From the NCBI RefSeq assembly GCF_014635845.1, contig NZ_BMDP01000003.1, positions 248,001 to 312,000 on the forward strand: a stretch of DNA of 64,000 nt. Direction: 5' to 3'. The DNA is from Oxalicibacterium solurbis. Lineage in GTDB: Bacteria > Pseudomonadota > Gammaproteobacteria > Burkholderiales > Burkholderiaceae_D. Positions 36,840 through 44,336 of the stretch are shown in pieces. A model generated the notes under the pieces. It did no database searches. It was not told where the DNA came from and saw only the letters and a list, made by a program, of their open reading frames with translations. The stretch's first letter is position 1, and the number at the start of each line of letters is the position of its first letter. The position numbers were made by a program, and so were the translations under genes.

Positions 36840-37532
36840 ATGACCGACTCCAACAACGACACCGCGCCGGACTTCAAGCGCGAACCGATTCCCCTTCCCG
36901 CCAAACCGGGCAAGGTGCTGCTGCATTCCTGCTGCGCGCCGTGCTCGGGCGAAGTGATGGAAGCAATGCTGGCTTCCGGCATCGATTACACGATCTTCTT
37001 CTACAACCCGAACATCCATCCGGAGAAGGAATACCTGCTGCGCAAGGAGGAGAACATCCGCTTTGCGGAAAAGCACGGCGTGCCCTTCATCGATGCCGAC
37101 TACGACACCGACAACTGGTTCGCGCGCGCCAAGGGAATGGAAGACGAGCCGGAGCGAGGCATCCGCTGCACGATGTGCTTCGACATGCGCTTCGAGCGCA
37201 CCGCGCTGTACGCACACGAGCACGGCTTTCCGGTCATCAGCAGTTCGCTCGGCATTTCGCGCTGGAAAAACATGGACCAGATCAACGACTGCGGCAAGCG
37301 TGCCGCCGCCAAGTATCCGGACATGATTTACTGGGACTACAACTGGCGCAAAAAAGGCGGCTCCGCACGCATGATCGAAATCTCCAAGCGCGAGAACTTT
37401 TATCAGCAGGAATACTGCGGCTGCGTCTATTCGTTGCGCGACACCAATCGCCATCGCCGCGAACAGGGCCGCGACCGCATCCAGCTGGGCGTGCTGTACT
37501 ACGGAGAGAACAAGGAAAACGAAGGCGGTTGA
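36840..37532 (+). CDS. queH: Epoxyqueuosine reductase QueH
   Basis: 230 residues of the DUF208 family. Conserved HSCCAPCSG near residue 30, CTMCFDMRF, and YCGCVYSL supply the cysteines for the Fe-S cluster. It catalyses the last step of queuosine tRNA modification, replacing the cobalamin enzyme Que[13 protein letters not shown] is typical of the family. It stands alone on the plus strand, followed by a terminator. The ribosome binding site is weak. Confidence 0.92.
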   Translation: MTDSNNDTAPDFKREPIPLPAKPGKVLLHSCCAPCSGEVMEAMLASGIDYTIFFYNPNIHPEKEYLLRKEENIRFAEKHGVPFIDADYDTDNWFARAKGMEDEPERGIRCTMCFDMRFERTALYAHEHGFPVISSSLGISRWKNMDQINDCGKRAAAKYPDMIYWDYNWRKKGGSARMIEISKRENFYQQEYCGCVYSLRDTNRHRREQGRDRIQLGVLYYGENKENEGG

Positions 37533-37576
37533 CCCTGTCGCGCCAGCCTATCCCTGCGATAGAAACATTTTCGATG

Positions 37577-37602
37577 AAGCCCGGCCCTGCGCCGGGCTTT
37601 TT
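37577..37602 (+). terminator. Rho-independent terminator of queH
   Basis: A 9-bp stem AAGCCCGGC / GCCGGGCTT with loop CCTGC and a T run. Confidence 0.85.
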
Positions 37603-37715
37603 GCTCTTGCAATCCGCGCAAGACTCTCTATCTCTATCAGTAGACATTCCCGCCGCAACCGCAGAAACTTAAGCGGCGTTCCTCGACTCTACTGTTGCCC
37701 ATCAAGGAGAAAGCC

Positions 37716-38285
37716 ATGAAAACGACGAAAACGACGAAAGCCAAAGCAACTTCCAAGGCCAAAAAAGCCAAGCCGGCTATCCGCCGTACCGCATTGGCCA
37801 CCCCCAGCGATCTGCACTCGGCCGGCACACGCGACATCGCCGCCGCGATGAACGGCATCCTGGCCGACGTCTTCGCGCTCTACCTGAAAACCAAGAATTT
37901 CCACTGGCACATGAGCGGCCCGCACTTCCGCGATTACCACCTGCTGCTCGACGATCAGGCTATGCAGGTCTATGCAATGGTCGACGTCATCGCCGAACGT
38001 ATCCGCAAGGTCGGCCAGCCGACGCTGCGCTCCATCGGCGACATCGCGCGGCGCCAGCGCATCCTCGACAACGATGCCGAATACGTGGAACCGGGCGACA
38101 TGCTGGCCGAATTGCAGGAGGACAATAAAGCGCTGGCTGCCAGCCTGCGTGCAGCGCACGTGGTCTGCGACGAGCACAACGATATCGCCACCGCCAGCCT
38201 GATCGAGAACTGGATCGACGAAACCGAGGAACGCACCTGGTTCCTGTTCGAGGCGAACCGTCGCAGCGATTCGACCGGCCACTGA
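37716..38285 (+). CDS. dps: Dps family DNA-protecting ferritin-like protein
   Basis: 189 residues. An N-terminal Lys-rich tail (KTTKTTKAKATSKAKKAK) probably binds DNA. The ferritin-like core carries KTKNFHWHMSGPHFRDYHLLLDDQ, with ferroxidase His and Asp residues of the Dps type, and the second helix AMVDVIAERIRKVG. It stores iron and protects DNA from peroxide. I chose the ATG at 37716, which follows AAGGAGAAAGCC. Confidence 0.93.
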   Translation: MKTTKTTKAKATSKAKKAKPAIRRTALATPSDLHSAGTRDIAAAMNGILADVFALYLKTKNFHWHMSGPHFRDYHLLLDDQAMQVYAMVDVIAERIRKVGQPTLRSIGDIARRQRILDNDAEYVEPGDMLAELQEDNKALAASLRAAHVVCDEHNDIATASLIENWIDETEERTWFLFEANRRSDSTGH

Positions 38286-38302
38286 TCGGATAGCGGTTGT
38301 CG

Positions 38303-38336
38303 AACGGACTGCACGCTCTGTGACGTGCAGCCGTTT
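38303..38336 (+). terminator. Probable terminator of dps
   Basis: Stem AACGG-A-CTGCACG / CGTGCAG-CCGTT with one bulged base and an 8-nt loop, followed by a T-rich stretch. Confidence 0.65.
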
Positions 38337-38357
38337 GTTTCTTCCGTTGGTCTTATA

Positions 38358-39128
38358 TCATCCGGCAACGGGAATCAAAGGGATCGTCATCCGCATCGAC
38401 GAGGCGGCTGCCGGAATGACGTAACTGTCCTGCACCAGCCGGTGGGCGAGCACTGCCAGCAATGTCTCTTCCTGTTCACGCAGGAAGCGAACGCCGCCAT
38501 CGAACCAGTTCATCGTGCAATGCGCGCTGGTTTCGCTATGCCATGCCTGCATGCCATCCGGCAGAATGTCGTCCTGGCGACCACCGAAGACGTGGATGGG
38601 CATCGACAGCTGCATGCCGCAGGAACGGCGGAAGCTGCTGCAGATACAGTGGTCGGCGCGCATGACGCCGAGTGCCTTGTGCATCAGGTCGGGCAGTTCG
38701 AAGACTTGGCGCGCCGTGCATCCCTGACGCTGCAGTTCGGCGATCAGTTCGGCATCGCCGCAATTTCCCTGCCGGCAGGCCATCGTACTGCAGCGCACTG
38801 GACCGGCGCTGCCGCTGACCAGCAGCGACTGCGGCGGTACGCCGCCGGCGTCACGCACGCGCTGCGCCAGACCGTAAGCCAGCAAGGCGCCCATGCCGTG
38901 TCCGAACAGCGCGTAACGGCCGCGCAGCATGTGGTTGTAGTCGTCATGCAGCCCCGCAACCAATTGCGCGAAATCCTCGACGGCCGGTTCGGCCGGCCGG
39001 CTGCCGCGCCCCGGCAATTCCAGCGGCACGATGCGTATCCATTGCGGCAGCACGCGGCGCCACCGCATGTAGGTCATCGCGCTGGCGCCCGCCCACGGCA
39101 GGCATAGCAGGGAAAGTGGTGACTGCAT
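38358..39128 (-). CDS. Type II thioesterase-like protein, catalytic residues lost
   Basis: 256 residues of the type II thioesterase (GrsT/PvdG-like) alpha/beta hydrolase family that edits NRPS carrier domains. Fold motifs are clear: LCLPWAGASAMTYMRW, VPLELPGRGSRP, and VFGGRQDDIL with the acid Asp. The nucleophile elbow, normally GHSMG, reads GHGMG (Ser to Gly), and the C-terminal GGH of the family reads GGVRFL (His to Val). So two of three catalytic residues are missing although the frame and length are intact. The ATG follows AAAGGAG, 23 nt after the sigma factor stop. No NRPS gene lies in this window. Confidence 0.82.
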   Translation of the reverse strand: MQSPLSLLCLPWAGASAMTYMRWRRVLPQWIRIVPLELPGRGSRPAEPAVEDFAQLVAGLHDDYNHMLRGRYALFGHGMGALLAYGLAQRVRDAGGVPPQSLLVSGSAGPVRCSTMACRQGNCGDAELIAELQRQGCTARQVFELPDLMHKALGVMRADHCICSSFRRSCGMQLSMPIHVFGGRQDDILPDGMQAWHSETSAHCTMNWFDGGVRFLREQEETLLAVLAHRLVQDSYVIPAAASSMRMTIPLIPVAG

Positions 39129-39151
39129 TCGTGACTCCTTTCGATCGTGCA

Positions 39152-39670
39152 TCAGTCGTCGAGCAACTGACGACAGCCGCGCAACGCATTGGTCGCGTCG
39201 CGCAGCATGAAATTCACCAGCGTCGCCGAACAGCCAAGGCAGCGCCCGATTTCGCGCTGCGACATGTTCTCGAAGCGACAATATTCGAAGGCACGCCGCG
39301 TGCGCGCCGGCAGCGTATCGAGAATATGCGACACCACTTCCAGCATCTGCCGGTGATTCAGCGCCTTTTCCGGTGTCGCATGGCTAGGCACGTCCAACTG
39401 CGTGACGTCAACGTTGAAGATGCGATGTCCGAGTTCGGTGGACTGGCGCCGGAAATGGTCCATCGCCAGATTACGAACGATCCGGCAGCAGTAGCAATAA
39501 GGCTGCAGGATGCAGCCTTCGGGCGCGCATTCGGCCACCTTGATGTAAGCGTCCTGCATGATCTCGTCCGCCAGATCGGCCTGGCGCACGATGTTCAGCG
39601 CCACGTGGCGCAGATCGGCGTGACGGGAAACGAATACGGCTTCGAGTGATTGCCGGGGAACGACGGACAC
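39152..39670 (-). CDS. Iron-starvation ECF sigma factor (PvdS/OrbS-like)
   Basis: 172 residues with a GTG start preceded by AGGAAAATC. Region 2 has QADLADEIMQDAYIKVAE and YCYCCRIVRNLAMDHFRRQ; region 4 has LPARTRRAFEYCRFENMSQREIGRCLGCSATLVNFMLRDA. The YCYCCRIVRN and LVNFMLRDA details recall sigma factors that run NRPS siderophore clusters. It has no FecR partner nearby, again unlike the FecI gene at 36 kb. A strong Fur box is just upstream. Operon with the thioesterase-like gene. Confidence 0.88.
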   Translation of the reverse strand: MSVVPRQSLEAVFVSRHADLRHVALNIVRQADLADEIMQDAYIKVAECAPEGCILQPYCYCCRIVRNLAMDHFRRQSTELGHRIFNVDVTQLDVPSHATPEKALNHRQMLEVVSHILDTLPARTRRAFEYCRFENMSQREIGRCLGCSATLVNFMLRDATNALRGCRQLLDD

Positions 39671-39699
39671 GATTTTCCTGCCTGGGCGAACGCCTTAAT

Positions 39700-39718
39700 G
39701 ATAATGATTCTCATTATA
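39700..39718. promoter_or_regulatory. Strong candidate Fur box upstream of the second sigma factor
   Basis: GATAATGATTCTCATTATA matches nearly all positions of the 19-bp Fur consensus. It is 30 bp upstream of the GTG start. Confidence 0.8.
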
Positions 39719-39771
39719 ATCATTTTCAGCTTGCGGGGAAGATGTTTGCGGATGGCATGCGACACCACCGC

Positions 39772-40869
39772 TCAGGTTTCGCCGAACAGGTGTAGCTGAT
39801 CCCCGCCGCTGCGCGCTGCCAGCCGGATGCCGACGCCGAGCAGGCGCACCGCGCGACGGCGGCGGCCGAAACCGGTTTCCAGCAGCTGGTCCACCGTCTC
39901 CGCCTCCACCGCCGTCGCCACGCATTCGGCCGTAGTCCGCGTGAAATCGTCGAAACGCAGCTTGACGAACAGCTTGCCGATGTCGCCCTCGGCGCGCGCG
40001 CGCCGTATTCGCTCGTCGAGCCGGACCAGCAGTTCCGCCATCTCGCGGCGGCAGGCGGCGAGGTCCGGCAGATCGATCGCATAGGTTTCCTCGACGCTGA
40101 CCGACTTGCGTTCGCGCGACGGATTGACCGGCCGTTCGTCGATGCCGCGGCACAGATCGTGCAGCCGCTCACCGAAGCTGCCGAATTCCTGCATCAATGC
40201 ATGCAGCGACCACGTGCGCAAATCGCCGCAAGTCTGCACGCCCAGCCGATTCATGTGCGCCGCCGTGACCTTGCCGACACCAAACAGCCGCGCCACCGGC
40301 AGGACCGAGACGAAGGCATCCATCTGCTGCGGCTTGACGACGAATTGGCCGTTCGGCTTGTTCCAGTCGCTGGCGATCTTGGCAATGAACTTGTTCGGCG
40401 CGATGCCGGCCGAGGCAGTGATGCCGACCGTTTCGAAGATGCGTGCACGGATTTCCTGCGCGATCGCCGTCGCGCTGCCATGCAGCGACGAAGCCTCGGT
40501 CACATCGAGATACGCTTCATCGAGCGACAGCGGCTCCACCAGTTCGGTGTAATCGCGATAGATGGAAAGGATCTGGCGGGAAGCGATGCGGTATTTTTCC
40601 ATCGCCGGCGGCAGCATCACCAGATCCGGGCAGCGCCGCAACGCCTGCGCAGTGGACATGGCGGAACGCACGCCGTACTTGCGCGCTTCGTAATTGCAGG
40701 TAGCGACCACGCCGCGCTGTTCCGGCCGTCCGCCGACAGCCAGCGGCTTGTCGCGCAGCGACGGATCATCGCGCATTTCGACGGACGCGTAAAAGCAGTC
40801 GCAATCGCAATGAATGATTTTCCTGACGGAAGCTGTCGCCACGGCATGCACACGGTAAAGAAGCGACAT
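39772..40869 (-). CDS. dinB: DNA polymerase IV (Y family)
   Basis: 365 residues. Catalytic carboxylates lie in HCDCDCFYASVE and SLDEAYLDVTE; the steric-gate region and VGITASAGIAPNKFIAKIASD are conserved. The C-terminus QLHLFGET resembles a beta-clamp binding peptide. It carries out error-prone translesion synthesis. The ATG at 40869 is my choice among in-frame starts; its ribosome binding site is weak. No clear LexA box was seen upstream. Confidence 0.93.
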   Translation of the reverse strand: MSLLYRVHAVATASVRKIIHCDCDCFYASVEMRDDPSLRDKPLAVGGRPEQRGVVATCNYEARKYGVRSAMSTAQALRRCPDLVMLPPAMEKYRIASRQILSIYRDYTELVEPLSLDEAYLDVTEASSLHGSATAIAQEIRARIFETVGITASAGIAPNKFIAKIASDWNKPNGQFVVKPQQMDAFVSVLPVARLFGVGKVTAAHMNRLGVQTCGDLRTWSLHALMQEFGSFGERLHDLCRGIDERPVNPSRERKSVSVEETYAIDLPDLAACRREMAELLVRLDERIRRARAEGDIGKLFVKLRFDDFTRTTAECVATAVEAETVDQLLETGFGRRRRAVRLLGVGIRLAARSGGDQLHLFGET

Positions 40870-41017
40870 TCTACCGATGCACGGCAAAACGCGCCGCATG
40901 CGCACAGGCGCAAGGGCGCGTCACCGGCCGGGCATTCCTGCCACGGCGCAATCCGTTGCGGGATGCGTTCGCGGCGGCTACGGCCGGACTACGGCCATGC
41001 CCACCGCGATCCTTGAT

Positions 41018-41323
41018 TCAAGGCATCGAATTCTTGAGTTCCTTGTTGGCATCCTTCCGCGAAGCCTTGTAATCCTCCTTCGCTGCCGACTTCTCCGTCC
41101 TGTATTGCTGCTTGGCTTCTCTTATCTCCGCGCGTCGCTTCACATAAGGATCGTTGGTGCGATTCGCACGCGACTGATCGGTATAGGCCGGATCGCCCGG
41201 CGGCGGCGCCATTTCTGCCGGCACCACGGTGACACCCGGCGTCGACGATGCCGACTGCGCAGCGGCGAATTGCGAGAACAGCGCCAGCGCAATGCCGGCA
41301 AACATGGTTTGCAGTTTGGTCAT
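41018..41323 (-). CDS. Small secreted protein with charged helical tail
   Basis: 101 residues. A signal peptide MTKLQTMFAGIALALFSQFAAAQ is followed by a Pro-rich stretch (VVPAEMAPPPGDPAY) and a Lys/Glu/Ala helical tail (REAKQQYRTEKSAAKEDYKA). Probably periplasmic. The ribosome binding site and leader AAGGAGCTGTC match those of the secreted gene at 6429-6863. No family recognised. Confidence 0.75.
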   Translation of the reverse strand: MTKLQTMFAGIALALFSQFAAAQSASSTPGVTVVPAEMAPPPGDPAYTDQSRANRTNDPYVKRRAEIREAKQQYRTEKSAAKEDYKASRKDANKELKNSMP

Positions 41324-41575
41324 GACAGCTCCTTCAACATAGAAAATGCCGCGTGGCGATCGCACGAGCAGATGTCGCCGATCACCGCATGCGCGACGTC
41401 GCTTGCTCTCTAATGACTGGCAGGAACATGCAAAGTTCAGACCGCCTGTCGCGCAATGTGCGGTGCTTCACATTGGGAAATCTCCAGAAAGCGATGAAAA
41501 GAAGGCATTCGCATTTTTCGATAGGCAACCTTTGCGTTATATTGCTGCGACCGGCAACCAGCAAAAAGGAATTTC

Positions 41576-42250
41576 ATGCCCGCTCCCAACACCCTGTTGA
41601 AACCGCTCGATGGCTACATCGTGGAAGATCTGGCCGATGCAGACATCGACGCCGCCATCACGATCGCGGCATCCATACTCGAAAATCTGGCCGAAACGGT
41701 ACGCCCCATTCTGGATGCCGTCGGCGATGGCGACCTGGACAGCCGCTTCATCGCCAACCGGGACGATGAAAGCACGCCCGGCACGATGGTGTTCTGGCCG
41801 ACAGGTGAAGACGGCGTCGAAGATCCGCGCCTGGCGGATTATTCATTGCATCTGTCGGTATTTCTGTCGGAGCGCGACGAGGATGACGTCGTCTATCCGC
41901 CCGGCTTCAGCATGGTGCTGAAGCTCAACGAGGAAGGATGCGAACTGGTGAAGTTCCTGCCACCTGCCGTGTTCGAACAGCTGGAATTCCGCATCAAGGG
42001 CAAAACCTTGCCGGCCGGCTTCGCCTTTCTGGACGACAAGGAAACCATTCCCGTGCTGCCCAACATGCGGCGCCAGTTTCTGAAGGCGATCACGCGGGCG
42101 CATGAAGTCACCGAAAAGCGCAAGGGAGAATTCGAATCGGTGATGGCCCACTATATCTGGGACAACACGGAACCCGAAGCACACTTCGATGCCGTCCTGG
42201 CAACGCTGGCGACGCTGTTGGCCGCCGTGCACCACAAGGCAGTCAGTTAA
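41576..42250 (+). CDS. Hypothetical acidic cytoplasmic protein
   Basis: 224 residues, no signal peptide or membrane segment, acidic. Recognisable traits are an Asp/Ala-rich N-terminal helix (EDLADADIDAAITIAAS), GTMVFWPTGEDGVEDPRLADYSLHLSVFLSERDEDD, and a helical C-terminal half. AAAAAGGAATTTC gives a ribosome binding site. I know no family for it. It stands alone between a secreted protein gene and the convergent DUF2288 gene. Confidence 0.75.
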   Translation: MPAPNTLLKPLDGYIVEDLADADIDAAITIAASILENLAETVRPILDAVGDGDLDSRFIANRDDESTPGTMVFWPTGEDGVEDPRLADYSLHLSVFLSERDEDDVVYPPGFSMVLKLNEEGCELVKFLPPAVFEQLEFRIKGKTLPAGFAFLDDKETIPVLPNMRRQFLKAITRAHEVTEKRKGEFESVMAHYIWDNTEPEAHFDAVLATLATLLAAVHHKAVS

Positions 42251-42271
42251 GCCGCGCGGGTTAAGTCACAG

Positions 42272-42586
42272 TCAAGCCCGCTTCTTTTCCTGCACCAGCA
42301 CCCACGGCCGCGCGACGACCGTCCATAGCGCGGCATCGGCTTCCAGCCACAGGCGCGCCTGCTCGTCGGTCACTTTCGACAGGCGGCCTGCGGCCAGCCA
42401 GTCCTGCACGGCCCGCACGTCGTCTGCAGAGAAACGCGTCGCCACGTCGACCAGATCGAGCGCGTCATCGACGCAGATCACGTGGCCGCCGGCAAAATAG
42501 CGCAGCAGTTCCGACCACGGCATCTGCGCGGTTTCCAGATTGATTTTGTCGTGCAGCGACGGCTGCTGCTGTTCCTGCTTGTTCAT
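42272..42586 (-). CDS. DUF2288 family protein
   Basis: 104 residues from the ATG at 42586. The core LHDKINLETAQMPWSELLRYFAGGHVICVDDALDLVDVA matches the DUF2288 pattern. Function unknown. It lies 25 bp downstream of slyX on the same strand and is probably the third gene of a ClC-slyX-DUF2288 operon. Confidence 0.8.
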   Translation of the reverse strand: MNKQEQQQPSLHDKINLETAQMPWSELLRYFAGGHVICVDDALDLVDVATRFSADDVRAVQDWLAAGRLSKVTDEQARLWLEADAALWTVVARPWVLVQEKKRA

Positions 42587-42611
42587 CTGCGATTCTTCTT
42601 TCGGATGCCGT

Positions 42612-42815
42612 TCAATAATGCGGCGGACGCTCGTTGAGCGGATTCTGCTGGCTGGCATCGGTCAGGTCTTTCATGCGATGCGCCAGCGCCATGCACAAGG
42701 CTTCCAGCTCGTCGATTTTCTTCTGCTGCTCGTAGACGGTACGGTTCAATGCGTCGACGAGATCTTCCTGCCGCGTCAGCTTGATCTCGATATCGACGAG
42801 TCGGTCTTCGTTCAT
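42612..42815 (-). CDS. slyX: SlyX family protein
   Basis: 67 residues forming a coiled coil (DIEIKLTRQEDLVDALNRTVYEQQKKIDELE) and a short tail ending in PPHY, as in SlyX. Function unknown. Its ATG overlaps the ClC stop (ATGA). Confidence 0.88.
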   Translation of the reverse strand: MNEDRLVDIEIKLTRQEDLVDALNRTVYEQQKKIDELEALCMALAHRMKDLTDASQQNPLNERPPHY

Positions 42816-44251
42816 TTGTTCGTTTCCGGTGATTGTGCCTGTTGCGTTGCCTGCGATGCAGCTTGATGCGCGGCTTGTTGCGCCGCCTGATGCCTGTGCA
42901 TCGCTTCGCGGCGGAAATTGCGTCCCACCGAATGGTAGAAGGGTCGCGGACAGAACTGCCGCGAAATGAACGAGGCCAGCAAGGCCGTCGCCAGCAGCAT
43001 CAACGTCACTTCCTGGCTGCGCGTCATTTCCATCACGATGACCGTTGCCGTAATCGGTGCCTGCGTCGCTGCGGCAAGAAAGCCCGCCATCGACAGCAAC
43101 GCGATCAAACGCACATCCACACCCATCGGCAACAGATGCGCGATATTGTCCCCGACCCCCACGCCGATCGCCAGCGAAGGTGTGAAGATACCGCCCGGAA
43201 TGCCTGCCAGATAAGAGAGGATCGTCGCCCCCAGTTTGGCGATGCCGAACAACATGTGGTCGGAGCCTTGGCCGTTCAGTAACGCCGATGCCTGTTCGTA
43301 GCCGGTGCCGTATGTCGCACCGCCGGTCAGTATGCCGAGCAATGCCACCAGCAAGCCGCAAATCGCGGCCACCCAGATCGGATGGCGCTGGGCCCAGCTG
43401 CGATGGCGCGCCGGCAGCCAGGCCGCCGGTCCGGCCAGCAGCGCCTTGGCGAACAGACCGCCCAGCGCGCCATTGACGATGGCGCACACGGCGATCGCCT
43501 GCCACGAAATCTGCATCGCATGGATCGCCTGCTGCAATTGAAAATACGGATTGTTGCCGACGATCGCCAGCGACAGGAAACCCGCACCCAGCACGGCCGA
43601 CATCACCAGGCGATCCCAGCGCACGGCGCTGCCCTTGCCGAGCTCCTCGATCGCGAACACGACGCCGGCCAGCGGCGTGTTGAACGCCGCCGCCAGGCCG
43701 CCGGCCGCACCGGCTGCGATCAATGCTTCAGGACGAAAGCCGATACCCAGCCGCGGGCGCTTCTGCCACCATTTCCCCCATGCCAGCATCGCCGCTGCGC
43801 CGACCTGCACCGACGGCCCTTCGCGGCCGATCGAAGCGCCTGCCAGCAAACCGCCGGCCGTCAGCACGATCTTCCACATCGCCTGCCGCAGCGACACCAG
43901 CCGCGACTGTTCCGGGCATTGCGGCATGCTCATCGCCGCCATCACCTGCGGAATACCGCTGCCGCGTGCTTCCGGCGCCAGCTTCATGGTCAACCAGCGG
44001 ATAACGGCGAATGCCGGCGGCAGCATCAGCAATGCGCTCCACCAGTAACCCTGCGTGATGTGGCTGTTCCATTCCAGCATCTTCTCCGCGATGACGGCGA
44101 ACAGCAGCGAAAACGCCGCCACGCAAGCCGCGCCGCCAAGAAACACCGCCGTGCGGAAGGAATGGCGCGAAATGCGTGCCGTGTGGCGCAAGCGCTGGCG
44201 GATCTGGCGCGTCGGGTTAGGGGACGGATTGGAAGTCGGGACATCGGACAT
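42812..44251 (-). CDS. ClC family chloride channel/antiporter
   Basis: 479 residues with about 10-12 membrane helices. Selectivity motifs GSGIPQ, GREGPSVQ (with the gating Glu) and GGIFTPSL are intact; the gating Glu and overall size suggest an H+/Cl- exchanger. The C-terminal 30 residues are a His/Gln/Ala repeat (HRHQAAQQAAHQAASQATQQ) not usual for the family. First gene of an operon with slyX and DUF2288. Confidence 0.92.
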   Translation of the reverse strand: MSDVPTSNPSPNPTRQIRQRLRHTARISRHSFRTAVFLGGAACVAAFSLLFAVIAEKMLEWNSHITQGYWWSALLMLPPAFAVIRWLTMKLAPEARGSGIPQVMAAMSMPQCPEQSRLVSLRQAMWKIVLTAGGLLAGASIGREGPSVQVGAAAMLAWGKWWQKRPRLGIGFRPEALIAAGAAGGLAAAFNTPLAGVVFAIEELGKGSAVRWDRLVMSAVLGAGFLSLAIVGNNPYFQLQQAIHAMQISWQAIAVCAIVNGALGGLFAKALLAGPAAWLPARHRSWAQRHPIWVAAICGLLVALLGILTGGATYGTGYEQASALLNGQGSDHMLFGIAKLGATILSYLAGIPGGIFTPSLAIGVGVGDNIAHLLPMGVDVRLIALLSMAGFLAAATQAPITATVIVMEMTRSQEVTLMLLATALLASFISRQFCPRPFYHSVGRNFRREAMHRHQAAQQAAHQAASQATQQAQSPETNK

Positions 44252-44261
44252 ATGGGGCTCG

Positions 44262-44306
44262 CTCAGTGAATGACGATTCAGTGAAAGGCGACTCAGTGAA
44301 AGACAA
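44262..44306. repeat. 15-bp tandem repeat, three copies, upstream of the ClC gene
   Basis: Units CTCAGTGAATGACGA, TTCAGTGAAAGGCGA and CTCAGTGAAAGACAA follow head to tail between the ClC start and the rep stop. Confidence 0.75.
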
Positions 44307-44336
44307 ATATCGGAAACGAATGATCTGCCGGCGCCG

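Noticed and set aside
40870-41017. LexA box upstream of dinB
   Set aside because: I looked for a CTGT-N8-ACAG pattern and did not find one I trust.
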